Positions 8,145 through 16,835 of a stretch of DNA of 64,000 bases are shown piece by piece (the stretch's first letter is position 1; the number at the start of each line of letters is the position of its first letter). The position numbers were made by a program, and so were the translations under genes. The notes beneath the pieces are model-generated. The model was not told where the DNA came from, made no database searches, and saw only the letters and a program-made list of their open reading frames with translations. The stretch is from Pseudomonas sp. SORT22 (GTDB lineage: Bacteria > Pseudomonadota > Gammaproteobacteria > Pseudomonadales > Pseudomonadaceae), in NCBI RefSeq assembly GCF_018417635.1, contig NZ_CP071007.1, positions 5,022,501 to 5,086,500 on the forward strand. Reading direction: 5' to 3'.

Positions 8145-11100
8145 TCAGGCAGGAACCGTTCGCTCCAGGTACTTGAGGAACAAGGTGAGTTCATCGTCCA
8201 ACGCCTCACCGACGCTGGAGACTGTTTCCGAACCCGCCTGGCCAAAGTCGGCGACCAGCTTTTTCAGTAGCTCGGTGGTCGGCGAGCCGGGGCCCTTGGA
8301 CAGCTTCGATAGCGCTTTGGCGAAGCGCCCTGCCAAGCCGGAGATCGACACGACCCCCACAGCCGTGACAACAAACCACTTCAAGGCTGAAGCCCGATCG
8401 CCATCCTCGTAGGCCAGCGCACCTTGCACGAACGAGCGCAGGGTCAGCACCACGTTCAGCGCCAGGGTGGCCGGTGGAAAGGGAATCGAAAGAATCGCCG
8501 CAACGCCGATGGCGACCTCGAAGAGGATGCCCCAGATTCGTTCGGCCACACTGGTGGTGTCGGCGTCCACATCGGCAATGATCCGCTCGACCATCACGTC
8601 GAATTCATGGGCAAGATCGGTCACGCGCTTATAGTCGCTGATCGCCTTGAGGACCATTGCCTGACCATCAGCGGCACGTTCAACGCTTTCGATCAAGCTG
8701 CCGATAGCCGGCTGATCATCGATGCTCACGCGCCGGTAGAAATAGTCCTGCAGCGCTTCCCATTGAAGCGCCAACGCTTGCGGCGTACGGAAGATCAGGT
8801 CATCCGGCGCATCGGGGGTGTAGACAAGATCTTCGACAACGCTTTGCGATACGTTCCTGAACAGGTACACACCCTCGACCCTTCGGCCCCTCAGGGCCAG
8901 CTGGAACAGACCGTTCTTGCCAGAGGTCCGCTCACCGCCAACGACCGCAGGCTCCAGATCAACCAGCTTGTCGACAGCAATGCCCAGCCACCCGCTCTGC
9001 TCGGACGTCAGGCGCCCCGCCATGCTTTCACTCAGCCAGGCGCGGCGGATCTGCAAACGCAGCAACTCGCGGTGAAGCAGGCGACGGCGCTTGTACTGTG
9101 GCTCAACGGGGTCGAGCAGGCGCCGGCGAATCATCTGGATGTAGCGCTCACCCAGCCTGGCAGATCGAATGTAGCCATCGACAGAGGGACGATCGAGTCG
9201 CGACAGGTCCTGGCCGATGGTGGAGGTGATTCTGGCAAAGTCGGCGAAGTTGAAACTGCTGTCGTAACCTTCAATGACCGTGCGGGTGAGCGTCTTTATG
9301 CCACCGTCCTCAAGCTCCACCAGTACGGTATCAGGGTCTATATCAGACGCAGGTAGAAGCTTCTTGATCCAGTCCTGCACCTGGCGATGGGCGTATTTGG
9401 CAAAGGGCTCGATAGTGTTGAGCTGTTGGTAGGCGTCCTGGATCGCACCTAGTTGAGCATCAACATGGCTCAGTTGCTGGCGTTGAACTCGGGATGCATC
9501 GATGAACCACTGAGGCGTGGCCAATTGCTGTTGGTCAAGTAACGCCGAGACCTTCCTGAAAGCAACTTGCGACAACACCCTCGGCCAACTCGCATCGGGC
9601 CAGCGCTCCAGTGCCACTGTTTGTCGGGACCAGGTGCCCGGCAATTTTTGCGTCTGCTTGAGAAACCGACTGAAGCTCATCCTGGCGTTGACCGGCACTT
9701 GGCCAAGCAGATAGGTTTGCCCCTGGTCGGTCAGAGCCCAACGGGCAATTTCCAGGCTGAGCTGCCCCACATTGCTGAACACCCGCAGATCCGCTTCCGG
9801 CGCGCCAGGGGCATAGAGCAGGAAACGATGATCGTCCTGCGAGCCAAAACTCAGGTAGAGCATATCCTTGAACGCCAACTGCAAGGGCTCAAGGATCACC
9901 GCACCCGCGTCGATCCCAAGCGCAGCCAGGGCGCCGGTATGGTTGCGAGCAGCTTCCAGAGCGTCGCAAGCCTCCCGGTCGAACCCTTGGTAGCGCGCGG
10001 CCAGGGCGCTCAAGGCCAACCGTGCATTGACCACATCGCTCATCAGTTGAGGGCCAGAGCCTTCAAGGTAGGAAGACTGCAGCGCTTGCGGATAACTCTG
10101 GCGCACCTCAAGTTCATCAATCATTCGTTGAATGACATCCGGTGTCAGGCGCGCCGCCAACGTGTCATCGATGACGTGGGCCTGAAACTCACTGCCGGAG
10201 TAACCACCGCACAACACCCACTGCACCAGCGACATCTCGCGCTCACCCTGTATCGTTTCACCCTCGACGCCCAGTGCATGCCTGACTCGAACGCGCAGTT
10301 GCCCGGCATCTGTCTCGACACCCAAGGCCTGCAACAGGTAAGCGGCGATCTGCGCAGCGGCATAGTCCTCAACGCTGGCCCTACCTTGCAGGTGTTCATC
10401 GACCCGTTGCTGGCACAAAGCAACAGCGCCTTCGCGCAATTCGAAGGCGGTACGTTGTTCACCCTCAAGAACACGCAACCATTCAGGCAATTGTGCGTGG
10501 CGGTGCTGCCTGAGCCGGGTTGCGAGACGTTGTTGCAGCAGATCGTGGGCAGGAACCCCGCGCAGGGCTTGGCGGACATCGTCTACCTGTTGTCGAAACG
10601 GACTATCGCTCAGCGATACCAGGCTCAATAGCGGCGTGTGGCCTTGCGCAAGTAGTTGTTTTACTCCGTGCGGCAACGGCTGCACCAAGGGATCCTTGGC
10701 AGCCGGTGCGCACAGGCGCAGCGTCATTCTGTCGATGAATCGCCGCGCATCCCCCTGCGCTTGCAACCCCTCCTGCAGGCTGTAAAACCAGAGTTTGCTG
10801 GTGGATGACGGGTCGAACGACTCGCTGATGACAAACGCCAACGGCAACATCGCCGTCTGTCCCTGAATATCGAGGGTCAGAATGCGAACGTGCTCATCGG
10901 GATCGAAAATCTGCTCCTCCAGCGCTGCCATTTCCGGCTGCTGCCAGGGATGGCGCAAAGCAAAGTAGCGCAGATCGAAAAAAAACAATTTCGACAGGTG
11001 CACAAACAGGCTCAACGGCTTTGTACCCGGCTTGCGTGCCCTCTCCCAGAAACTGATCAGCGCCGCATCCTGCAGCGTTGCCACCGACTCAAGCTGGCGC

Positions 11101-11201
11101 TGGATTTCAAAAGTGCTACTGGTCATTTCCAGCAGCAGTGTCTCCAGAGTACTGTCGTCGTAGCTCAACGCGGGTGTGTCAAGCGAACGGGTCGATTCCA
11201 T
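8145..11201 (-). CDS. Large orphan protein, possibly related to the dermonecrotic-toxin-like (DUF6543) family
   Basis: I do not recognise a firm function. The 1018-residue product has no signal peptide. Most is predicted soluble and helix-rich. Segments such as DPDTVLVELEDGG, VDGYIRSARLGERYIQMI and RRRLLHRELLRLQIRRAWLSE recall large Pseudomonas proteins annotated with a dermonecrotic toxin domain, from memory only. Two hydrophobic stretches near the C-terminus (about 897-930 and 943-968) are followed by only about 50 residues. No adjacent immunity or secretion gene (vgrG, PAAR, tps) is present. The start at 11201 has a poor ribosome-binding site. A length of 1000 is shorter than what I recall for the family, so a missing C-terminal domain is possible. 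Confidence 0.6.
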   Translation of the reverse strand: MESTRSLDTPALSYDDSTLETLLLEMTSSTFEIQRQLESVATLQDAALISFWERARKPGTKPLSLFVHLSKLFFFDLRYFALRHPWQQPEMAALEEQIFDPDEHVRILTLDIQGQTAMLPLAFVISESFDPSSTSKLWFYSLQEGLQAQGDARRFIDRMTLRLCAPAAKDPLVQPLPHGVKQLLAQGHTPLLSLVSLSDSPFRQQVDDVRQALRGVPAHDLLQQRLATRLRQHRHAQLPEWLRVLEGEQRTAFELREGAVALCQQRVDEHLQGRASVEDYAAAQIAAYLLQALGVETDAGQLRVRVRHALGVEGETIQGEREMSLVQWVLCGGYSGSEFQAHVIDDTLAARLTPDVIQRMIDELEVRQSYPQALQSSYLEGSGPQLMSDVVNARLALSALAARYQGFDREACDALEAARNHTGALAALGIDAGAVILEPLQLAFKDMLYLSFGSQDDHRFLLYAPGAPEADLRVFSNVGQLSLEIARWALTDQGQTYLLGQVPVNARMSFSRFLKQTQKLPGTWSRQTVALERWPDASWPRVLSQVAFRKVSALLDQQQLATPQWFIDASRVQRQQLSHVDAQLGAIQDAYQQLNTIEPFAKYAHRQVQDWIKKLLPASDIDPDTVLVELEDGGIKTLTRTVIEGYDSSFNFADFARITSTIGQDLSRLDRPSVDGYIRSARLGERYIQMIRRRLLDPVEPQYKRRRLLHRELLRLQIRRAWLSESMAGRLTSEQSGWLGIAVDKLVDLEPAVVGGERTSGKNGLFQLALRGRRVEGVYLFRNVSQSVVEDLVYTPDAPDDLIFRTPQALALQWEALQDYFYRRVSIDDQPAIGSLIESVERAADGQAMVLKAISDYKRVTDLAHEFDVMVERIIADVDADTTSVAERIWGILFEVAIGVAAILSIPFPPATLALNVVLTLRSFVQGALAYEDGDRASALKWFVVTAVGVVSISGLAGRFAKALSKLSKGPGSPTTELLKKLVADFGQAGSETVSSVGEALDDELTLFLKYLERTVPA

Positions 11202-11460
11202 ATGCTGATGTCCGTTGGTGGTTGATAGTCATAACGCGACTAATTGACTTGCCCACCTTCAGGGAAATTTCAGCGAAACCCGTCCCGGTTGCTATCTCTG
11301 GAAAGTGCCCAGGCTCCCGTTTTTTCAAACCCAATGAATTGCCCTACAGCTAACTAAAGCAACAGCCCATTTCCATATAAGAATAAAAGGACAGTGTGCA
11401 CAGTTGCTTACACTCGCTTACTGACTTTCGTGAAACAGCGGGTTACTGTCTTGGGGGCTG

Positions 11461-11483
11461 ACTGTTACCTGAGTTGTAACAGT
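11461..11483. repeat. Inverted repeat, possible operator or RNA hairpin
   Basis: ACTGTTAC (11461-11468) and GTAACAGT (11476-11483) form an exact 8-bp dyad with a 7-bp spacer. It sits about 260 bp upstream of the start of the large orphan gene on the minus strand and about 190 bp before a plus-strand terminator. Confidence 0.6.
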
Positions 11484-11486
11484 GAA

Positions 11487-11693
11487 TGTCAGAAATACCT
11501 ATTTTTCCGATTCTGACAGGCGCCTATTCTGGTTACACCAAGACGGTGCAGACGCCAAATCAAAGCGTCAGCCCATTCCATCAACCGGCGTGCACACCCC
11601 GCCTGATGGCGTCTTCTCCAGGTTCATCGACGTTGATTTTGAAGCTCCTTGATCTGCGTCTTACTTGGCCGCTGCACTGCAGCGGCCTTTTTT
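11487..11693 (+). ncRNA. Candidate structured small RNA ending in an intrinsic terminator
   Basis: Starting point uncertain. From left to right the plus strand holds TGTCAGAA/TTCTGACA (11487-11494 with 11511-11518), GACGC/GCGTC (11551-11555 with 11565-11569, alternative partner GGCGTC at 11608-11613), and a strong intrinsic terminator at 11667-11693. No gene on the plus strand lies upstream, so the terminator needs another transcript. I could not identify a clear promoter or an RNA family. Confidence 0.4.
11667..11693 (+). terminator. Strong intrinsic terminator on the plus strand
   Basis: GGCCGCTG (11667-11674), loop CACTG, CAGCGGCC (11680-11687), then six T (11688-11693). On the minus strand no T-run follows the stem, so it is plus-oriented although both neighbouring genes are on the minus strand. 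Confidence 0.85.
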
Positions 11694-11704
11694 ATGCCTG
11701 CAAC

Positions 11705-12058
11705 TCAGTCGTCGTCGGCGTCATCAAAGTGGAATCGGTGCAACAATCGGTGAGCGATGGGCGCCAGGATCAGACCGATGCTGGCGACGAACACCAGGCC
11801 GACATACAGGCCGTAACCTGCAAAAAACAGCTTGCCGCCAATAGACTCGGGGAGGATCACCGGCCCTACCCCGCCCAGCAGCAAGGTGGCGTTGAACACG
11901 GCATCGTGCCAGGGCACTTGCGGCTCGAAGTACAGATGGCCAACCACGCCAAACAGGATCGAGCCGATCAGCAACAGGCAGGCCGCGATCCCGTGCCACA
12001 TCAGGCGATAGCCGAACTGTCGGGTAGAGATGACAGCGTCCGTTCTGGATTCGTACAT
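11705..12058 (-). CDS. Small conserved inner-membrane protein
   Basis: A 117-residue protein with three hydrophobic helices: about 22-43 (MWHGIAACLLLIGSILFGVV), 55-75 (AVFNATLLLGGVGPVIL) and 80-105 (LFFAGYGLYVGLVFVASIGLIL), then an acidic tail FHFDDADDD. No enzymatic motif. The ATG at 12058 is supported by GGAG eight bases upstream; the longer frame is not. It is a single gene about 75 bp after an SDR gene. Function unknown. Confidence 0.72.
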   Translation of the reverse strand: MYESRTDAVISTRQFGYRLMWHGIAACLLLIGSILFGVVGHLYFEPQVPWHDAVFNATLLLGGVGPVILPESIGGKLFFAGYGLYVGLVFVASIGLILAPIAHRLLHRFHFDDADDD

Positions 12059-12133
12059 CCTCTGTGCTCCTGCAACCAAGGTGGCCGTCCAGCATAGGCA
12101 ACTTCAGCCGGCGACCACAACCTTGGGCAAGGT

Positions 12134-13042
12134 TCAGCCCTGTGGATACTTCTGCAGGTTGGCCATCATCTGTTGCAGGGCTTCGAGGCTGTCCTTGGGA
12201 TGTACGGCGTTGTCAAAGCTGCCGATCTGCTGCCAGTTGGCAGCGATGTCTTCAGGCGAAAAGCCCTCGCGCGGGTCGAAGCCAACACCCAGGCTACGCT
12301 CCCAGCGCACCTTGCCGACCCAGCCGCCGCCAACTTCATACAAGCCGCCGCTGTCCTGGCAGGCGTCACTGCCCAGGTACACCACCAGCGGGCTGACCAG
12401 CTCGGGCTTGAGTTGTTCGAACACCTGTGGCGGAATCAGCCCTTCGGTCATGCGCGTGCCACCCGTGGGGGCGATGGCGTTGACCAGGACGCCATGCTTG
12501 CGCCCTTCGATGGCCAGGGTGCGGGTCAGGCCATACAGGCCGAGCTTGGCCGCGCCATAGTTGGCCTGGCCGAAGTTGCCATAGATGCCCGAGGTCGAGG
12601 CGGTGAAGATCACCCGCCCCCAGTTCTGCTCGCGCAAGTGCGGCCAGGCGGCGCGGGTGACTTTGTAGGCCCCTTCGAGGTGTACCTGGTAGACCTGCTC
12701 CCAATCGCTGTCGTCCATTTTGTGGAAGGTCTTGTCGCGCAGGATACCGGCATTGTTGATGACGATATCGACGCGGCCGAAGCTGTCCAGGGCCTGTTCG
12801 ACAATGCGCTGGCCATCGGTGACCGAGTCATGGTTGGCCACGGCCATGCCGCCCGCTTCACAAATCTGCGCCACCACCCGGTCGGCAGCCGAGGCGCTGG
12901 CGCCTTCGCCGTGGGTCGAGCCGCCCAGATCGTTGACCACCACTCGCGCGCCATGGCGGGCAAACAGCAGGGCATGGGCGCGACCCAGGCCACCGCCAGC
13001 GCCGGTGACAATCACCACTTTATCGTCCAAGCGAATCGTCAT
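12134..13042 (-). CDS. SDR family oxidoreductase (hydroxyacyl-CoA dehydrogenase-like)
   Basis: Short-chain dehydrogenase of 302 residues. The cofactor motif TGAGGGLGRAHAL near residue 13, NNAG near 94, the catalytic Ser in FTASTSGIYG, and YGAAKLGL (Tyr-x3-Lys) are all present. The loop VVNDLGGSTHGEG is typical of the dehydrogenase part of peroxisomal multifunctional enzyme type 2, so a 3-hydroxyacyl-CoA substrate is plausible. GGAG before the ATG at 13042 sets the start; the longer frame is not needed. It may be co-transcribed with the alpha/beta hydrolase upstream (129-bp gap). Confidence 0.85.
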   Translation of the reverse strand: MTIRLDDKVVIVTGAGGGLGRAHALLFARHGARVVVNDLGGSTHGEGASASAADRVVAQICEAGGMAVANHDSVTDGQRIVEQALDSFGRVDIVINNAGILRDKTFHKMDDSDWEQVYQVHLEGAYKVTRAAWPHLREQNWGRVIFTASTSGIYGNFGQANYGAAKLGLYGLTRTLAIEGRKHGVLVNAIAPTGGTRMTEGLIPPQVFEQLKPELVSPLVVYLGSDACQDSGGLYEVGGGWVGKVRWERSLGVGFDPREGFSPEDIAANWQQIGSFDNAVHPKDSLEALQQMMANLQKYPQG

Positions 13043-13171
13043 GCTCAGTTCTCCAGCAGAACAAGGGAGGGATGCCCGAGTGTCGACCAGCCGCGGCTGG
13101 CACACAATCAAGCGGGCAGGCGCTGAATGGCAGGCGATAAGGCCAGGCGATGATTGCGCACGCCGGGTCGC

Positions 13172-14077
13172 TCAGGACCAGGCGACTTTCTGCGGCACAC
13201 TCACCAAGGGTTGTTCACGAAACGCCAGGTAATGGCGCAGCACCTGTACCGGTGCTTCGGTATGGGGGTAATGACCGATGCCCTGGAGCATCACCGTATC
13301 GGCATTGGGCACCAGCTCCTGATAACGCTCGAGCATATGCGCTCCGGACACCGGATCGACCGCGCCGTTGATCAGCCGCAGCGGCACCCCTTCGGCCTGC
13401 ATCGCGCCAACCCAGCGCTCGCGGTGGGCGACCCGCTCGGGCAGGTAGGCAATGAGCTTGTGCAGGATGCGCGTGCCACGGTTGGAAGCAATCAGGCTCC
13501 AGTAATCGTCCAGCGCACTCTCGCTGGGATGGGTGCAGGGGCCGTAGATCTGGGTAACGTGGCGCACCAGGTCATCACGCCCGAACGAGCGCCCGACCAG
13601 CCAGCCCAGGCGGCTGAGCAGCAGTTTCTGGATCATCAGCGGCCGATGACGCTCGGGGAACAGGCCGCCATTGAGGAACACGCAACTGGCGATCTGCACC
13701 CGGCCCTCATGGTGGCGGGCGAGCAACTCCTGAGCGACGCTGCCGCCATAGTCATGGCCGAGCACATGCACCGGCTGCTCGACCTGCAGATGCGCCAGCA
13801 GCGCCTGTTGCAGGTCGGCCTGTTCCAGCAGGCTGTAGTCATGATGCAGCGGTTTGGCCGAATCGCCAAAGCCGAGCATGTCACAGGCAATCACCCGGAA
13901 ACGCTGGGCCAACGGCGCCCACAGGTAGTGCCAGTCCCAACTGGCGGTGGGAAAGCCATGAATGAGCAGTAGCGGTTCGCCCTGCCCTGCGCTCCAGTAA
14001 CGAATGGTCTGGCCACGGAACGAGAAATTCAGGCCCCGGGTCCGCCAGACGCACAATGGAATCTCGGCCAAAGGCAT
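13172..14077 (-). CDS. Alpha/beta hydrolase with Asp nucleophile (epoxide hydrolase/haloalkane dehalogenase type)
   Basis: The 301-residue enzyme has the oxyanion HGFPTASWDW motif and a nucleophile elbow GHDYGGS, with Asp in place of the Ser of esterases, as in epoxide hydrolases and haloalkane dehalogenases. The catalytic His lies in GIGHYPHTEAP near the C-terminus. Substrate unknown. The ATG at 14077 is preferred over the adjacent in-frame GTG at 14080 on spacing to GGGA; the two differ by one residue. The neighbour SDR gene in the same direction might act on its product, which is inference. Confidence 0.82.
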   Translation of the reverse strand: MPLAEIPLCVWRTRGLNFSFRGQTIRYWSAGQGEPLLLIHGFPTASWDWHYLWAPLAQRFRVIACDMLGFGDSAKPLHHDYSLLEQADLQQALLAHLQVEQPVHVLGHDYGGSVAQELLARHHEGRVQIASCVFLNGGLFPERHRPLMIQKLLLSRLGWLVGRSFGRDDLVRHVTQIYGPCTHPSESALDDYWSLIASNRGTRILHKLIAYLPERVAHRERWVGAMQAEGVPLRLINGAVDPVSGAHMLERYQELVPNADTVMLQGIGHYPHTEAPVQVLRHYLAFREQPLVSVPQKVAWS

Positions 14078-14263
14078 CACAGTGGTCCCGGTAAGTTACA
14101 GGTAGTCGTGTTGGGCAAGGCATCGGCTGCGATCATTGCAATCACCTCGGCACATACGTGTGCTCTATTGATCGTCAGTCTAGTCAGGCAGGCCCTGGCC
14201 GAGAGTTGCGTTGGCAGCCAGCTTATTGACCTTGGGAGTCAGGGCGCAAAATAGCGAGGTGAA

Positions 14264-14950
14264 TCACAGCAGCAAGGTCAGCAACGGCGCGGCAAACAGA
14301 TTGAGCAGGCCGGTGAGAACCATCACCAGGCCGGCCACCGAACCCTCTTCACCGCCCACTTCATGTGCGCGGCTGACGCCCGCTCCATGGGCGCCGACGC
14401 CGAACAGCGCGCCACGGGCCAACGGCGTGCGCAGCGGCAGGTACTTGAGCAGCACGCCACCAAACATCGCCCCGAGCACTCCGGTGAACATCACGAACAC
14501 CGCGGTCAGCTCCGGCACGCCGCCCAGGTCTTTGGCCAGCGGCATGGCAAAGGGCGTGGTGATCGAGCGCGGCACCAGCGACAGGCTCACCGAGCTGTCC
14601 AGTGCCAACAGCTGCGCCAGGCCCCAGGAACTGCCAATCGAGGCCGCACTGCCGACCAGCATGCCGAGGGTCAGGGCCGGCCAGTGGCGGGCGAGCAAGG
14701 CGCGCTGTTGCCAGATCGGTACGGCAAAGGCCACCGTGACCGGGCCCAGCACCGACATCAGCCAGTGAGTGTTGCGCGCGTACTCGGCATAGGCGGTGTG
14801 CAGCGGCACGGCGATCGCCAGCAGCACGGCCGGCACCAGGATCAACGGTGACAGCAGGTAACGCCCGGTGCGCCGGTACAACCAGCGGCTGCCAAGATAG
14901 GCCAGCAGGGTCAGGGCCAGCCAGAACAGCGGCATCGGCTCAAGCGTCAT
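14264..14950 (-). CDS. lrgB: CidB/LrgB family membrane protein
   Basis: A 228-residue polytopic inner-membrane protein of the LrgB family, with about six to seven hydrophobic segments and the signatures PRSITTPFAMPLAKDLGG and ALFGVGAHGAGVSRAHEVG. Such proteins act with CidA/LrgA partners in murein hydrolase export, programmed lysis or pyruvate/by-product transport; the bacterial role is debated. The start overlaps the end of lrgA by 11 bp, so the two are translated together. Confidence 0.9.
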   Translation of the reverse strand: MTLEPMPLFWLALTLLAYLGSRWLYRRTGRYLLSPLILVPAVLLAIAVPLHTAYAEYARNTHWLMSVLGPVTVAFAVPIWQQRALLARHWPALTLGMLVGSAASIGSSWGLAQLLALDSSVSLSLVPRSITTPFAMPLAKDLGGVPELTAVFVMFTGVLGAMFGGVLLKYLPLRTPLARGALFGVGAHGAGVSRAHEVGGEEGSVAGLVMVLTGLLNLFAAPLLTLLL

Positions 14951-15326
14951 GGCGCAACCTCCAGCGGCAGATCCACTCCACCGTCACCGCCGTCACCACC
15001 ATCACCAACAGGGTACTCACGCCGATCACCAGCAAAATCCGCCAGCCCTCATCGCGCAGCAGGCTGCCGTAATCAAGCAGGCTCATCAGCGCCGGAATAA
15101 AGAACAGCAGCATCTCGGCCATCAACAACCCGGCACCGAGCTGCAACATGGCCGGCTTGAGCACACCCAAAGCAAACAGCAGCAGCAACAGCGCAAGGCC
15201 CATGACCCCGCCGGGAATCGGCCAGGCCAACCAGGCGGCCAGCAGGCCACCGACCTTATAAAGAGCAAGCAACACCGCAAGCTCGGCGAGCAGGCGGACA
15301 AATCGGTTTAACGCAGGGGGTTTCAT
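14940..15326 (-). CDS. lrgA: CidA/LrgA family holin-like protein
   Basis: A 128-residue protein with four membrane helices and the family motif WPIPGGVMGLALLLLLFALG, then LLMAEMLLFFIPALMSLLDY. I chose the ATG at 15326 (MKPPALNRF) because GAGGA lies eight bases upstream; the frame extends 15 codons further without a site. First gene of the lrgAB pair; divergent from a LysR-type regulator as in cidABR systems. Confidence 0.88.
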   Translation of the reverse strand: MKPPALNRFVRLLAELAVLLALYKVGGLLAAWLAWPIPGGVMGLALLLLLFALGVLKPAMLQLGAGLLMAEMLLFFIPALMSLLDYGSLLRDEGWRILLVIGVSTLLVMVVTAVTVEWICRWRLRHDA

Positions 15327-15400
15327 CGCGGGGGTCCTCTCAGGCCTGTATTTTAAAAGCCTGCTCACCACGCCAAAAGCGAATTGTTAGACTGCTAGCT

Positions 15401-15415
15401 ATTCCAGATTGGAAT
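15401..15415. promoter_or_regulatory. LysR-type operator candidate in the lrgA/regulator interval
   Basis: ATTCCA-GAT-TGGAAT, a perfect 6-bp dyad with a 3-bp centre, ends 7 bp before the LysR start codon and so overlaps its ribosome-binding region. It fits the T-N11-A half-site rule and would suit autorepression plus control of the divergent lrgAB. Confidence 0.55.
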
Positions 15416-15422
15416 TCAGGCT

Positions 15423-16307
15423 ATGGAATTCAAACAGCTACGCAGTTTTCTTGAAGTGGTGCACCGTGGCGGCTTTACCCAGGCCGGGCAAACCCTGCAC
15501 ATCAGCCAGTCGGCGGTGAGCAAGCAGGTTGCGCAACTGGAGCAGGACCTGGGCGTGCCGCTGCTGGAGCGCCAGGGCTCGCAGTTGCACCTGACCGCTG
15601 CCGGCAAGATCGTGCTTGAACGCGGCGAGGCCATGCTGCGCCTGCGCCAGGAACTGCTCAGCGAGCTCGATGACCTGAGCCAGCTGGCCCGCGGCGAACT
15701 GCGCCTGGGCTTGCCACTGCTGGGCAGTGATGCGCTGTTCGCACGGTTGTTCGCCGAATACCGGCGGCGCTACCCGAACATCAGCATTCAACTGTTCGAA
15801 GGCGGCAGTCGCAGCGTCGAGCAGGCCGTACTGAGCGGGGAACTGGAACTGGGCGGCAGCCTCACCCCCAGCGACCCGGCCTTTGCCTTCCAGCCATTTT
15901 GCAACGAGCCCCTCGATGCGCTGCTGCCCACCGAGCACCCTTTAGCCGCTGCCGGCCAGGTCAGCCTGGCGCAACTGGCCGACACGCCGTTCCTGCTTTA
16001 TCAGCGCAGCTTCGTGCTCAATGACCGATTGCTCGGCGCTTGCCAGCAGTTGGGCTTCACCCCCAGGGAGGGTGGCCGTAGCGGCCAGGCCGACTTTCTC
16101 GCCGCGCTGGTGGCGGCCGGCCAGGGGGTGGTGCTGTTGCCCAGTGTGGTGGCCCGCGGCCTGGAACGACCGGGGGTAGTGCGCCTGGCACTGAGCGCGC
16201 CGACCGACCTGCGCTGGGACATCGCCTTCATCTGGCGCCAGGGCGCCTACCTGTCGCGCGCCGCCCAGGCCTGGCTGCAGCTGCTGCGCGAGCAGCCACA
16301 GTCGTAA
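15423..16307 (+). CDS. LysR family regulator (CidR-like)
   Basis: A 294-residue LysR protein: winged helix-turn-helix at residues 1-60 (QLRSFLEVVHRGGFTQAGQTL then SQSAVSKQVAQLE) and a periplasmic-binding-like effector domain at about 90-290. It is divergent from lrgAB, the arrangement of CidR and the cid genes, so it probably controls them. The ligand is unknown; acetate or pyruvate have been proposed for relatives. The gene ends 3 bp before the converging flavodoxin gene. Confidence 0.87.
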   Translation: MEFKQLRSFLEVVHRGGFTQAGQTLHISQSAVSKQVAQLEQDLGVPLLERQGSQLHLTAAGKIVLERGEAMLRLRQELLSELDDLSQLARGELRLGLPLLGSDALFARLFAEYRRRYPNISIQLFEGGSRSVEQAVLSGELELGGSLTPSDPAFAFQPFCNEPLDALLPTEHPLAAAGQVSLAQLADTPFLLYQRSFVLNDRLLGACQQLGFTPREGGRSGQADFLAALVAAGQGVVLLPSVVARGLERPGVVRLALSAPTDLRWDIAFIWRQGAYLSRAAQAWLQLLREQPQS

Positions 16308-16310
16308 TGA

Positions 16311-16766
16311 TCAGCCGCGCAGCTTGTTGGCCAGCTCGGCAAGCCACGGCTCGGCGTCGGTTTCCGGGGTAACGGTTTCGCTGGCATCCAGGCGCAGCAT
16401 CGGCTGAACCTCTACCAGGCCCATCTCGGCGAACAGCTCGCGCAGTTGCTCGCCGCCACCGCAGAAGGTATCGCCATAGCTGGAATCGCCCAGGCCGATC
16501 ACCGCGCCCTTGAAGCCGCGCCACTCGGCCGGCAGCGCATCGCGAATGGTACTGAACAGCGGCATGAGGTTGTCCGGCAGCTCGCCCATGCCGGTGGTCG
16601 AGGTCACGGCCAAAAATGCCTGCGGGGCAAAGCCCTGGATGTCCTGCAGGGTAGCCCGGTGGGCGTGCCAGGCCTCGAAACCCGCTTGTTTGAGCAACTT
16701 CTCGGCATGCCGAGCGACTTCTTCGGCGGTGCCATAGACCGAACCGGAAAGGATCACGACTTTCAT
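16311..16766 (-). CDS. Flavodoxin (MioC-like)
   Basis: Small FMN-binding electron carrier of 151 residues. The phosphate-binding loop SGSVYGTAEEVA is at residues 7-18, followed by STTGMGELPDN near 57 and GLGDSSYGDTFCGGG near 92, the two isoalloxazine-contacting loops. The ATG at 16766 has GGAAA in front; the longer frame is not supported. MioC-like proteins are linked to biotin synthase and other radical enzymes in E. coli; the partner here is unknown. Confidence 0.88.
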   Translation of the reverse strand: MKVVILSGSVYGTAEEVARHAEKLLKQAGFEAWHAHRATLQDIQGFAPQAFLAVTSTTGMGELPDNLMPLFSTIRDALPAEWRGFKGAVIGLGDSSYGDTFCGGGEQLRELFAEMGLVEVQPMLRLDASETVTPETDAEPWLAELANKLRG

Positions 16767-16835
16767 AGAGGTTTCCGAAACTGAGTAAAAACGTAGGATA
16801 CTAGCATCAGGCACTGGCAAAAGGCCTTAATCTGC

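Larger units (their letters stand above)
11202..11704. other. 503-bp gene-free stretch
   Basis: No credible coding frame. It holds two inverted repeats and a plus-strand terminator (listed separately). An open frame starting at 11486 runs through the terminator and into the antisense of the next gene, so it is not coding. The plus-strand order of structure then terminator suggests a small RNA. Confidence 0.6.

Noticed and set aside
11486..12097. 203-codon open frame through the candidate small-RNA terminator
   Set aside because: It reads across a strong terminator and then antisense to the membrane-protein gene.
15401..16307. Toxin-antitoxin system in the lrgAB region
   Set aside because: The genes are the CidA/CidB-type pair with a LysR regulator, a known arrangement.
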